NCBI GenBank assembly: GCA_951213105.1
Contig: OX578140.1
Coordinates: forward strand, 119,395,653-119,459,652
Length of the DNA: 64,000 nt
Source: Amaurobius ferox
Taxonomy: Eukaryota; Arthropoda; Arachnida; Araneae; Amaurobiidae
Direction: 5' to 3'
The translations under genes and the position numbers were made by a program. Shown here in pieces: positions 1 to 10,575 of this stretch. The stretch's first letter is position 1. Each line of letters opens with the position of its first letter. Under the pieces are notes generated by a model that did no database searches, was not told the origin of the DNA, and saw only the letters and a program-made list of their open reading frames with translations.

Positions 1-439
1 TCCTGGAGCGTTTACAAAATTCAGTTTAGAAAAGAACTTTCATCTTTTCGGACAGAGACTCGCTCCTAAAATCTCGACTTGATCGGTCGACTCTCTGTCG
101 ACTTGCTCTCAAACTTTGGAACTACGCAGTCGAAACCTCCTTTCAACTGCTCAGAGCTTAACGTTCCAACAATCAGGATTTATCCGCCTGCCGCAGAATC
201 TCTTTGCAAAGTATTAGTATGCTGTATATATATTTGTAAAATTTAATGTAAATAAATGTTATTTTATGCAATGTTAACGTTCTGCCAAGAGAACAAAACA
301 ACAACAACAAATGTCGGGGGATTGTGCTGGGCATTAATACCGCATGTCAGATTTAGCCCAATCAATCAAAACAAAACCAACACATAAACTCCGCACTTTG
401 AGTAATACTTTTGTATTTGAATGCCAATAATCATTTATC
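1..439. other. Unassigned non-coding sequence
   Basis: No gene could be supported. The first 200 bases are more GC-rich than the rest and contain short CTCGACTTG-like words. An AATAAA lies near 250 and a short (AAC)n run near 297-309. The segment could be the 3' end of an element that starts before the window, but no partner end is visible. Confidence 0.4.
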
Positions 440-735
440 TGCTATAAGAATAACTTATCTCTCTGTCCATAATGCTTGACAAGATTTTGGCGGCTGATTA
501 GGTAGGACTTTTTTTAAATGTTGCCAAACTAACGAAAATCTTTCCAAATGGATAAAAGTGACTCTAAATCGATGAAAATGACAACTAATTGATGAAAATT
601 CAATATCTTGGAAAGAATATGTATCTACTATAAGAGTAACCTATTTTTTTTTACTGTAGAAGTAGTAAATTTGTTCCATTATATAAGGAAAGTCATATGT
701 TGCCCACATCAGATTTTTTATCTTTAGCATAGTAT
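440..735 (-). repeat. Dispersed repeat family F2, copy 1
   Basis: The words around 675-720 (AAGGAAAGTCAT, ATCAGATTTTTTA) are the reverse complement of those near 33335-33375, and GATAAAAGTGA/GATGAAAAT words near 545-600 match the reverse complement of the other copies. Related sequence lies at 33300-33790 and 48650-49500. No coding capacity was seen and the termini are undefined. Confidence 0.5.
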
Positions 736-1449
736 GGAATCTTTAACTCTTGATACATCCTAAATGAAATCCTTTTTTAAAACTGAGGGAGTTGGCTACA
801 ACAAACATTCCTAATCAGATGTATAGTATAAATATTGTATTTAGTGTTTCCAGATGCATACATATTTGCCAAATTGCATGACCTTCTGCTAATCAGGCTA
901 CTTTTGAACCCTTATCGCAACGTTTTGAAACATAAAATAACTAAAATATTAAAAAAAATCACACTGAGGTGCACCTTCCAGGATCCCACAGTACCTGTGT
1001 ACCACATTTCATGGCCGTATGACTTATTGATTACCCTCTACAGATCTCTTATATAGATACATACATCCTCCATTATTATGTAAGAAGGCCAAAGGTGACG
1101 TAAAAATTTATACAAGGACTATTTTTCATGTATACTCAAAAAAGTTTACCCATATCTAAAAGCGTGCCGAGACTGGCAGTTTGATACACAGATGGTTCAA
1201 GTAAAATGGTGTAACTTTAAAAAGATCTGATGTTAATGTATCAGAGGGTTGGTGGGGGAAGAGGGCGATTTTATTCTCTATATCTGGTTCATATTTGATT
1301 AAATCTCTCTATTGCATTGGATATGAATAACCATTGTTGTACTGAAGTTAAAATATAGAGTTTTCAGCCTCATTATCCTACTATTTTCTTTACTTATTTG
1401 ACTTGCATCTTTTCCTGTAAAATTCGCTTTGCATTAGCCGAATCAAAAG
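736..1449. other. AT-rich sequence, nothing recognised
   Basis: Only short open frames without recognisable motifs occur here. No terminal repeats, RNA gene or splice-flanked exon could be supported. Confidence 0.4.
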
Positions 1450-1648
1450 TGTTAAAGAAAAACAACTCCTATAACCTCTCCAGAATAAAAGTTAAATAAA
1501 GCAGAAAGAGAGATGGAAAAATCATGAATGGAGCATTCTCTCATTTGTCCGATAACTTGCAAGTATCTTTTTCTTTACGAAAATTTTGTTCAATTATTTT
1601 TTGTTTGGTGTCAGTTTGGGCTAAACAGTTCTGAAAATTTGTTATCAT
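1450..1648 (+). repeat. Dispersed repeat family F1, left part of a copy split by the LTR element
   Basis: The stretch through TTTGTTTGGTGTCAGTTTGG parallels 10290-10400, 11640-11720 and, inverted, 44930-45110. The match continues after the LTR element at 6518, so one copy was split by that insertion. Confidence 0.6.
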
Positions 1649-2296
1649 TGTGAGAAACCCGGATGAATTTTTTGAACATTTTTCAGAGTACTTTTTTGCT
1701 CATACATGGGTCATAGACGCGAGGCCTAGAATGTCGAAAACAGAGTCTTAAGATTGTTGTCGCCACCGAGGAGATGGTGGGAAATGCAAAATAAAGCTAT
1801 TTTGCCTGTCACCAGAGCGAGGGGATATATATCCCCGAGTGTACGAGAGGGTGGTCTGAGCATCGTTGCATGCTGGGAAAAATTCCAGAGGAATTATGCC
1901 ATGGTGGTCCCATAATCACGGTGGTATGGGATGATAGAAATATATAGGCAAAAAGGAACGCACTTGAGAGAGACTCTCCCTCCATGGTCCCGAGAGAGAA
2001 AGGTTGCACTGAGAGAGCTCGCGCAGCGAACTGATGCTAGGATAAGCTCACATGCCTCAAACCAGTCGAATATTGTTGTAAATATCTTATGTGCAGGTGA
2101 TGAGAATAAAGTTTGTCTTTTAAGTGCAAACTTGGTTCTACTTTTCAATGAAGCGTCGACTCTATTCGTTTTAGCACAACATCATGATTCGAACACTCAC
2201 GCAAATCCGGAAGATGATGATTGACGATAGCGTATATTTTTATGACAGAGGACAGCATATACAAGCAACAACTATCGTACATACATTTTATTATAA
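1649..2296 (+). repeat. 5' LTR
   Basis: It aligns along its length with 5881-6513, for example through TGTCGAAAACAGAGTC, ATATCCCCGAGTGTACGAGA and CAATGAAGCGTCGACT. It ends TTATAA immediately before TGGTGGCAGC. An AATAAAG near 2104-2110 is a candidate polyadenylation signal. Short open frames inside are not credible genes. Confidence 0.85.
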
Positions 2297-2316
2297 TGGT
2301 GGCAGCTGAAGTGTGA
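2297..2316 (+). promoter_or_regulatory. Putative primer-binding site
   Basis: TGGTGGCAGC begins at the base after the 5' LTR, where reverse transcription of LTR elements is primed. The matching tRNA was not identified. The call rests on position and the leading TGG. Confidence 0.6.
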
Positions 2317-3123
2317 TGTGCTAATAGAGCAAAGTTCTGACCGATGGACCTCATTGATTCATCAATACGAGAACTCACTGAGAGCAGATGTATGGACCCG
2401 GCGATGAAGCGAGAGACCTCAACATCGCAATTCTGATAACCGGAGTTCAACGTCCCACAGTTCAACACCGATGTTGCATCAACTTGCCAGAGAGAGCCAA
2501 CCCGCAAAGCCCATAGGTCCTATCCTTACGGGAGTCTACAAAGGCAACCGAGGAAGGAGGAATTAAAGAACAGTGCTGATCCAATTTCACTTCATGCTGA
2601 AGGAGAAAATCTACGCCCCACAGTTCCGAAGAAATTCGAGAACCCAGCCAATGTCATAGCTCACACACGGTGACAGGAGGTAAGTGGCATTTTTACTTAA
2701 CCTGTTGTGATATGGGATCTGTTTTAAACGAGAGAGAAAACTAGAATAAAATTTGTTTGATGCTTTGTAATTTTAATTAATACATAGTATAATTTTGGAG
2801 ATTTTGCTTTGTGTAATTAATGTATAATTTTAAGATTTTATTTGTATACTGATAATTCAGTATTGTTTAGAGATATTTTATTATTTGGTATTTTTTGAGA
2901 AATTTTTAAATATTAAGACCGAAATTTGATCAGTGTGAAAATTTAAAATTGTTATTTCTGTGTAGGAAATAAGAAAGGTTTAGATTTTGAGTCTAAAGTG
3001 AAATAATTTTATTTTCAGTATTCTGTTTGTGTTTGGGATTTCTACAACGAGGAAATTTTTGAGTAATCACATAAATTTTGTTCTGCTCTTAATAGAAAAT
3101 TTATTAGCTTTTCCTGGTTTATA

Positions 3124-4200
3124 ATGGCATTTTTGACGAAAGCACGGAAGGCAGATTTAGCTGTTTTAGCTTCCGAATTAGTAGAGACGGTACCTCCAAA
3201 CTTAAGAATTCTAGAATTGAGAAAGATCATTCTACAAAGTCCAGATTTTGAGGAAGAAGCTGTAGAAGGTATGCTTACGGCCATTATAACGGAAAGAGTG
3301 GAGAGAGAGCAATTAAACAGTAAAATGAGAATGGAACAGGAACAATTTAAATTAAATTTAGAATCTAAAGAAAGGCTGGAATTGGAGAAAATTCAGGCGG
3401 GAGAACGTAGTGACACAACGAGGCCTACAATGAGCGCAGAAGCAGGGGCGCAGATGAGGTTCTGGACAGTAGAAGAAACAGTCAGAATAATGCGCTTATT
3501 GATGGTTAAGATACCTACACGGTCTGACTAATGGAATTATTTTTTTCAAGTCTGGAGAGGGCATTCGCCTCTGAGAGTGTACCTCTAGAGTTCAGGACAA
3601 CGATTCTTTTGAATCTGTTGGGGGATAAGGCGGCAAATTTGCTGACCCAGGTCCATAAGGAACAGTATGGGGAGTACGAGGAAATTAAAAGGGTAGTTTT
3701 GGAAAATTACCACCCTCACCCCAGATATGTCTCGAAAATTTTCGAAAGGCGAGTCACGGAACTGATGAGAATTTCTTGCAGTTTGCGACTCGAGTGATGT
3801 CCATGTGGGATTGTTATTGCCAGTTAAAGGGAGCAAAAGATTTTGAGACCGTCAACCAGTTAGTGGTGGTGGACAAAAATTATCCAGGGGCTGGACATCG
3901 AGACGTACGCCCATATAGGCATACGGCAAGAAGAAGGGTGGTTTAAACCTAGAGAGCTAGCCAGGGAGTGTGATATGGATTACACGGCCAGGGGAAAATC
4001 TTATGCGGCATCTCGCGGATGCGACACGCACGGTCCAAATAAGAGTAAATCCAAAGATAGGAAGAGAGAGGAGCATAGCCAATTTCGATCCAAGGGCGAA
4101 AGGGCACATCCTAGTAATGGAGAATCTGGGAAAATGGGCCAGAAAGGCCGGTGTTTTGGGTGTGGCTCAAAAATGCATCTTAAATAGGATTGTCCTCAGG
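3124..4200 (+). pseudogene. Decayed gag (capsid and nucleocapsid) of the LTR element
   Basis: An open frame at 3124-3531 starts MAFLTKARKADLAVLASELV and has an acidic, coiled-coil-like C-terminal half rich in E, Q and K, as in arthropod Gypsy gag. A shifted frame at 3531-3797 continues with a capsid-like helix-rich stretch (MELFFSSLERAF, ILLNLLGDKAANLL). After another shift, MSMWDCYCQLKGAKDF follows near 3796-3845. A frame from 3975 ends in one zinc knuckle, CFGCGSKMHLK, where a stop codon falls just before the expected final Cys (near 4150-4195). At least two frameshifts and one stop break the gene. It would have coated the element's RNA. A host domesticated gag is unlikely given these breaks. 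Confidence 0.75.
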
Positions 4201-4554
4201 TTAAGCATGGAAAGATGGAAAGTTCTGTTTGAAATCCGGAATCTGACCCAAACACAGGCTAATTTCAGGAATAGGGTTGGCAAAAGAAGCGACCCGGAGA
4301 GAAGGGCATACGTCCATAGGGTACATGTCAGACAAGAGGAGTCTGAGGAAGAAAATGATCGAGAGGAAGAAGGGGAGGCTAGTGGTCAAAATGATGCAAA
4401 CCAGAAATGGGGTGACAGACGCACTGCAGATAGCAGGGATGCCCTATGAGCCACTGACCAAAGGGTCGTAGCCAGGGTGGACGCGATAAGAGAGGATTAT
4501 CCAGAAACCTCAGAAAAGAGAATGCTGTGTACATTGGAAAGGGTAGCCATTAGT

Positions 4555-5063
4555 GTAAATGGTAGGCTAACGTACGCCCTAGTGGATTTGGGAGCAGATT
4601 CCGGTCATGAGAAGTGACGTAAATCACGATGAGCCAGGGCTGAGCATGGCAGAGATATACCAAACAGGGGTTGTCGGTGAAATTTCCACTAGTTAATATC
4701 CTGTTAGGATTAGCTACGGGAGGGGGTTGCAATATGCCCCATCAACATATTATGCACGGTCAGGGCATCATGGAGGAGGTTCTATTGCCTCCGCAGGTAA
4801 AAGAATTGCCTGAAGGTAGCCAGAAGGATGATAGTATAATGCAAAAGATGCTCTGTCAGGTGCGAAAAGTCGAAACTCAAATCAATAATCGAAAAGGGAG
4901 TCTGAAAGATAGAAGAGTGGTGAAAGGGCAAACGAAATCGCGACTACTGGAAATTTTTGTTCAAAGTAGTGCGGATGCCAAACAGTTGGCTGTGCTGGAA
5001 GTCGAAAGAGAGGAGATTCTCAAACATGTTGTCGGGGGAGGAAAAATGCAATTTCTGAGGTAA
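4555..5063 (+). pseudogene. Protease-like remnant and unidentified tail of the LTR element
   Basis: Near 4556-4606 the + strand reads NGRLTYALVDLGAD, resembling the ALVD[ST]GA active-site region of retroelement aspartic proteases with the Ser/Thr replaced by Leu. The next frame (4671-5063) encodes a basic, charged peptide (KGSLKDRRVVKGQTKSRLLE) that I do not recognise. It has no reverse-transcriptase motifs such as YxDD. The polymerase region appears to be missing rather than merely frameshifted. Confidence 0.5.
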
Positions 5064-5880
5064 GGAAACAGAGAGCCCCTTCCCCAAAGGTTTCGGTTTC
5101 AAAAGAGATAGCTAGACATGCAGGAGCGGAGAAAACGCCCAGCCGAGGTTCGTGGCGGAATATTGTTGACGGAGTAAGACAATCCGATGTTGGGATCAGG
5201 AGAGGCGGAGATGAGCCACAAAGGGAAAAGATAAATTTAAGGACCCTAGATGCAGAGGAGAGAGAGCTGATTTTTTTCCCCCCTCAGCTGATTTTTTTTT
5301 CCCCCTCAGCTGATTTTTTTTTTAAGCGGGGTACTGACAAAAAGAGATTGGTTGTGGTATCCAGTGATGTTTGTATAATTTTGTTTTTGCAAATAGGGTA
5401 ATATTGAATTGATCTTTGTTATGGTGTGGATTTCGGGAGTGTTTTTTGGTTTAGATCTTTTATAGTATTTTGAGTTTAATTTTTTTTTTTTTTAGGAGCT
5501 TGTATATTTTTATGATAATTATATTGCTTGCTATGCAAATAAATGTTATGAGATCCCATGTGAACAACCAAGTAAAATGTCACTGCCTAGAGGTCCCTGC
5601 TGAAAGTGAAAACCCATTTTCAGGGATCATAAGTGAATGCAAGAAACATTGGCTTAAAACTTTTGTCCTACCAATTTTCGTGGACCATAAGTGAATGCAA
5701 GAGACTTGCTTTTCTTGTGAACTCAAACCTTCATTTTGTCACTTTTAAGTGACAACGTTGAATTTAAAGTATCATGAGTGTTTTTTGAAAATTTCGTTCT
5801 GTGTTTCTTTTTTTTTTTTTTTTTTTGTATATTTTGTAAAAACAGCGTGTTTAACTCTGTTTTTTTCTCTGGGAGCGGCA
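5064..5880 (+). other. Non-coding 3' internal region of the LTR element
   Basis: From about 5264 to 5323 the unit CAGCTGATTTTTTTT, preceded by a C-run, occurs three times. After this come T-rich stretches. A short hydrophobic open frame at 5470-5694 lies on a poly-T run and is not convincing as a gene. The segment ends at GGGAGCGGCA just before the 3' LTR, which may be a polypurine-tract remnant. Confidence 0.5.
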
Positions 5881-6513
5881 TGTAAGAAACCTTCAAACAT
5901 TTTTCAGAGTACGGTTTTGCTCATACTCTGGCCATAAACCCGAGACCCAGAATGTCGAAAACAGAGTCGTTAAGATTGTCATCGCCACCTGGGAGATGCT
6001 GGGAAATGCAAAATAAAGCCATTTTGCCTGTCATCAGGGCGAGAGAATGTATATCCCCGAGTGTACGAGAGGGTGGTCTGAGCATCGTTGAATGCTGGAA
6101 AAAATTCCGGAGGGCTTATGCCAGGGTGGTCCCATAATCAGGGTGGTATGGGAGGATAGGAATACATAGGCAAAAAGGAACGTGCTCGAGAGAGACGCCC
6201 CACTGTCTCAAAAGAGAAAGGTTGCACTGAGAGAGCTTGCGCAGCGAACTAATGCTAGGATAAGTTTACATGCCTCGTACCAGTCGAATAATTGTTGTAA
6301 ATATCTTATGTGCAAGTGATGAGAATAAAGTTTGTCTTTTAAGTTCAAACTTTGCTCTACTTTACAATGAAGCGTCGACTATTTCTTTTAGCGCAACATC
6401 ACGCTTCGAATACTCATTCAAATCCGGAAGATAATGATTGACCATCGCTTATATTTTTACGACAGAGAACAGCATGTATGAGCAACAACTATTGTACATA
6501 CATTTCATTATAA
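5881..6513 (+). repeat. 3' LTR
   Basis: It begins TGTAAGAAAC and ends TTATAA, followed by TSD copy TCAT. Compared with the 5' LTR it shows scattered substitutions and small indels, including a shorter start before ACATTTTTCAGAGTAC. An AATAAAG occurs at the matching internal place. Confidence 0.85.
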
Positions 6514-6517
6514 TCAT

Positions 6518-6690
6518 TAAGAATTTTTGCTGTAAAACCAATATTTCCAAATATTAAAATTCGGACTTGGATCCCCTGATGTTTGTCATTTGCGAAAACT
6601 CTGATTTCACCAAGTATTTATGTTGAGTAATAGTAAAAACAAAACAGAGTGGGAGTAAGAGTTGGCAATTATGGCTGTGATTAACGATTT
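6518..6690 (+). repeat. Dispersed repeat family F1, right part of the split copy
   Basis: CATTAAGAATTTTTGCTG followed by AAACCAATATTTCC continues the alignment that stops at 1648. The uninterrupted equivalents are at 10380-10420 and 11695-11745. Confidence 0.6.
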
Positions 6691-7487
6691 CATTTTGCTT
6701 TTGTGGGGATTAATGTTAAGTATGGGGTTAATATATTTTTTGTACCTCAATGTAAAAATTATTTCCCAATTATTGTTTCTACTTTTTCATATAAAAGATT
6801 AGAGGAAATATTGTTTTCACGAAAATTTGAAATTTTGATGCCAATATATGTTTTAGGGCCTTTCTGAACATGTTTTGACTATATTTTTAATATCTATCTA
6901 TCTGTGGTTTATTTCTTATTCATATGATAGCTGCTACAAATATTAATGCATTTCCACAAACTTTATATTAGACTTTGTTCGAAAAATCTATAACGATATC
7001 GAATTTTTTGAAATTCGGGCTAAAACTTCAAAATGTATACCACATTTTATATTATCTTAGCATGGTAGCATAAGACAAAATTTCACATAATTGTGCATAA
7101 AAGGGTTTTTTAATAGCCCAATGGTCACTAAACTTTTCGTTTCAATTATTGTTGTGAAAAATAACTGCGATGCAATTTTCATGTTCTTGACATCATTAAC
7201 CACACCCAGGGGCAGGGAGGAGTTATCTTGCTGAAATACTAGTAAGAGTGTGATTCCTGGATAGATCAAGGGATTGAGCGATGGCTAGCAAAGTGGCAAG
7301 ATTGTAGATAGATGGTGTTCAAAACCCAGACCACACGGCAGACCCGAAGGCTTACTGCAGCTTAATGTGCTGATAGATCGTGTGTAGTTTATGTCCATAC
7401 TGGAACAGTGGTTCTTTTCTTTAAAAAAATTTCTTACATACTTAAATGCTTCAGTGTATAGTAACTGATTTTTTTTTTCAAATAGTA
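6691..7487. other. Unassigned AT-rich sequence
   Basis: No gene or bounded element was seen. A minus-strand open frame at 7057-7269 has no recognisable motif and ordinary non-coding composition. Confidence 0.4.
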
Positions 7488-8367
7488 TAGCATATCAGGC
7501 TTCGGGAAATCGGCAAAATCTTACCCGTCCACGAGGACGGCTATTCAAATTTTTTACCAGTCCTCCTAAGAATTTTTTTTTCACTTTATATTCATTAATA
7601 TATGTGTTTAAATACATCGCACAACAATAATAAATTAGAACCAACTGTCTCGCGATGAAGTGCGAAAACTGCATATTCATACACCACCCCCACAGCGCTT
7701 AACCGCCGCGATGAAAGTCGCCGACGCGGAGTCTCCGATAAAGGATCGGACCGGCGGAATTCCGATCTATGGGTGGGGGCAAAGTGGTAAGATATGTAAG
7801 GAATCGCTCCTTTTTCAATGTTTGGTAACTTGAAGGAGTGGTAAATAAATAATCGTATAAATCCTCTTGTCTCTAAACAGTTTAAACCTCATCGGTACTC
7901 TTAATTTCTAGGGAATGTAGTCAATCAAGATTAAAATCTTCTTGGACTGCATAGATGTTTCATACTTTAACTTCAGCTGTCAAACAACTGGAACAAATGT
8001 CATGAATGAATTTTAAACGTTTTAGTTTTAAAGTTGAAACCAAAATGGGGAAGAAAATAAACCACTTCTGGCTGAAGAATCCATTCCAAAAATTAAAACT
8101 TGTTACTTACTCCCGTCTATTACAGCAAATGAAAATTTTATAGTTTGGGTTTTAAAGAGTTAAATAGGGATTTGGGCTTAGGCCCGGGCTGGACTTGAGT
8201 TTTCTATTGTTTCGAGCAGGGTTGAGTCTTTTTTATTTTTTTTATTTATTTTTTTTAAACGTCCATTACGACCGGGCCAAGCATATTTCTTTTGAAAATT
8301 TTTAAAATGGATTTAAATTGAATGCATGAACTTATTGCTTTTATTTCAGCTATGTAAAGATAAATGT

Positions 8368-9062
8368 TTAACCTTTTCGGGACGGCGGCATTCCGGAGCT
8401 GTCGCGGCCCAAAAGAAGAAGCGCTGCGCTTCCGAACTGGTCGAAAAGGACGGCGCATTTTTTGCGCTAAGCCTAACTCTAAAAAAAAATTCACTAAAAA
8501 TCACCTATTCAACACAGAAATCTACTTTTTTCAGGAATAAAGGAAATATTTATGTTCTATTTGATGTATAATTTTCATACAAATCTGAATACAAAATACT
8601 ACTCGTTAGTTGCTCCCATTCTTTTATCCGAAATAAACGAATAATTTCACTGCCTCTAAAACCCAAACAAAAGAAAATACTCTCTTATATTCCTATGATT
8701 CACCAACAAAATCATAACGCTGAAATAAAAATAAAAACCGAAACTCAATTATAAAATTGTTGATGCTACGAGAATTGCTCTGTTTGTTTATGTTACAAAA
8801 TGATTTTCACCGCTCCAAATGGAGAAATAATTCATTCGATCCTCTTCTGCCAAGGTCATGCCTCTGCAAAATACATTGAAGTTAATTCCATGGACAAGTA
8901 ACGCCATCTAGTACACAAATTAAAACGTTCCGCGTGGTGGCACTTATAAGTGCCACTATCCGCTTGCGGTAAAATTTCCTCTGGCCCGAGTGAGTGCCGT
9001 TCGTCCTTGAATGCAAGTTCGCAGCTGGCACGTGGGCGTGCCGATCGTCGTGAAAGGGTTAA
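8368..9062. mobile_element. piggyBac-type MITE, TSD TTAA
   Basis: TTAA at 8368-8371 is followed by CCTTTTCGGGACGGCGGC, and the right end reads CGTGAAAGGG then TTAA at 9059-9062. CCYTTT termini plus TTAA are the signature of piggyBac elements. The 687-bp interior has no transposase. Its first 230 bp match the left end of the element at 10580, which retains transposase sequence, so this is a deletion derivative of that family. Short open frames across 8255-8571 are incidental. Confidence 0.8.
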
Positions 9063-9574
9063 GAAAACAAACTAAATTCTCCGTACAAAATTTTGACAAA
9101 TTTATTTTTAACATATTTGAATACAAATCATTTCGGGCCTGCTGATACGTAGTTATCTTCAGGCCGAGTTCATTCTACATTTATAAATTTCTTCGTGCTT
9201 GGTCCGGACTTAAGCATTGGTATTGTCGGTCTTGTGAAAATCCGAAAATTCCACACATGTAGACATTGAAAAGGAGAACAGACAGAACATGTGATGTTAC
9301 TTCGATCGTGAGTACGCTATCGCATTTTCGTGCGGTCATCGGATTCACTGGGTGGAGGATGAGGAGAGAAAAAATAACTAGCGCCTGTGGTTACAATGCT
9401 GATCTGACGGCTCGCCTAGAAAGAAGGCATTGATAATGCACACTAGCTAAGTTTATGGGGTGGGGGTGGGGAGATTTGCAGGTGACGACATTTCAATTTT
9501 CATTCATGGCACAGGAAAGGGCGGCTTTCGCCACAATTTTACGATGACAACAATTTTTTTTTTTAACAGAATCT

Positions 9575-9714
9575 CTAATTTCAAGGAGGTTGCCGTCCTC
9601 TTCAGACGGCAACCTCCTTGAAATTAGATGGGAATTTTTGGAGGTTGCCGTCCTCTTCAGACGGCAACCTCCAAAAATTGGTCGTCCTCGCCGAATTTTA
9701 ACCCGGCGAGGACG
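9575..9714. repeat. Three tandem hairpins at the right end of the hAT-like element
   Basis: Hairpin 1 has perfect 23-bp arms (9575-9597, 9605-9627) and a 7-nt loop CTCTTCA. Hairpin 2 has perfect 20-bp arms (9633-9652, 9660-9679) and the same loop. The two share the core GGAGGTTGCCGTC and differ in the outer stem. Hairpin 3 has 11-bp arms (CGTCCTCGCCG at 9683-9693, complement at 9704-9714). Confidence 0.95.
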
Positions 9715-9741
9715 GGCGATTTCTGGAAGCCTGTAGCATAC

Positions 9742-10289
9742 CCCACAGTATGCTACTGTATATTTACAGGGATCACATTCTACCTAAAATTTCTATTAAT
9801 TTGAAGCTTCCCTTAAATTCCTAAAAAATTACACCTAAAATTTTTATTCATCTTAAATTTTGTAATTATAAATCTGCGGTGTAAAATTTATTCTCTCTAC
9901 TGCCCAAGTTGATTCAATTCATACGGCAATTGATGTTAAAAAAGTCTTTAGAAATTAAAACTTTGTTCATCCTTAACAAAAACAACAAAAGTGTCAATCA
10001 CGACAGAATTGCTGATTCTCGATGGCTAAATTGCTTAGCTAACTCCACCGATGGGCAGTTTTAGTGAAATACAATCGCAAGATGAATGGCTGCCCATGTA
10101 AATCATTTACAAACGAGTTGTTTGTGGATTCTTTGGTTTGGGGAATGTGGGAATGGGAATCTCTGCAGTATCACCAGCGTAAGCTAACAAACCTAGAAGC
10201 CTTTAACCTCTCTCAAAGAAATAAAGTAGAAAAAGACTGGTTTGATTATTGAATAGTGTGCTTCATCATATTTACTAGATAAATCGCGA
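9742..10289. other. Unassigned sequence
   Basis: It is AT-rich with CCTAAAATTT words. A short + frame at 10064-10252 encodes 62 residues (MKYNRKMNGCPCKSFTN...) with no recognised family, no splice signals and no homologous context. No gene is called. Confidence 0.4.
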
Positions 10290-10575
10290 AGTTTCTTTTC
10301 CTTTGCAAAGTTAAAATTATGCTCAACTATTCTTTGTTTGGTATCAGTTTAGGGCAAAAAGTTTTGAAAATTTGAACTTTTGAAAAATTTTTGGTCTAAA
10401 TCCAATATATACAAATATAGTTAGTTGGACTAGGATTCTCTTACGCACCTCATTTATGTAATATTTGATCAACATCAATTCACCACATGTTTTTGTTTAT
10501 ATTGACTCTGTCAAAACAGGAGAGTAGTGGAATAATTTTGTCTGCGGTTAGCAACCCCTCTAGGCATTAATAATA
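10290..10575 (+). repeat. Dispersed repeat family F1, copy 2
   Basis: TTTGTTTGGTATCAGTTTAG, AAATTTGAACTTTTG and CAAAACAGGAGAGTAG line up with 1590-1648 plus 6518-6650 and with 11640-11830. A piggyBac element follows at TTAA 10576-10579. Confidence 0.6.

Larger units (their letters stand above)
1645..6517 (+). mobile_element. Gypsy-like LTR retrotransposon, internally deleted, TSD TCAT
   Basis: Two similar repeats of about 640 bp (1649-2296 and 5881-6513) start TGTRAGAAAC and end TTATAA. The element is flanked by the 4-bp duplication TCAT (1645-1648 and 6514-6517), as expected for Gypsy-type integrases. The internal region starts with TGGTGGCAGC, in the usual primer-binding position. It holds a decayed gag, a one-knuckle nucleocapsid and a protease-like ALVD-GAD motif, but no reverse transcriptase, RNase H or integrase was seen. 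Its 3.6 kb is short for the family. It is a non-autonomous, non-functional deletion derivative. The LTRs differ at many sites, so the insertion is not recent. Confidence 0.85.
7488..9741. mobile_element. Non-autonomous hAT-like transposon, 8-bp TSD
   Basis: The ends CAGGCTTCGGGAAATCG (from 7496) and CGATTTCTGGAAGCCTG (to 9733) form an inverted pair with two mismatches. They are flanked by TAGCATAT and TAGCATAC, an 8-bp duplication with one difference, as hAT transposases make. Subterminal hairpins occur at both ends: CCGTCC/GGACGG near 7526-7541 and a set of three at 9575-9714. No transposase was found. A piggyBac MITE is nested inside at 8372-9058. Confidence 0.75.

Noticed and set aside
3124..3797. 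Domesticated host gag gene
   Set aside because: It sits between matching LTRs and is frameshifted, so a decayed element gene is the simpler reading.
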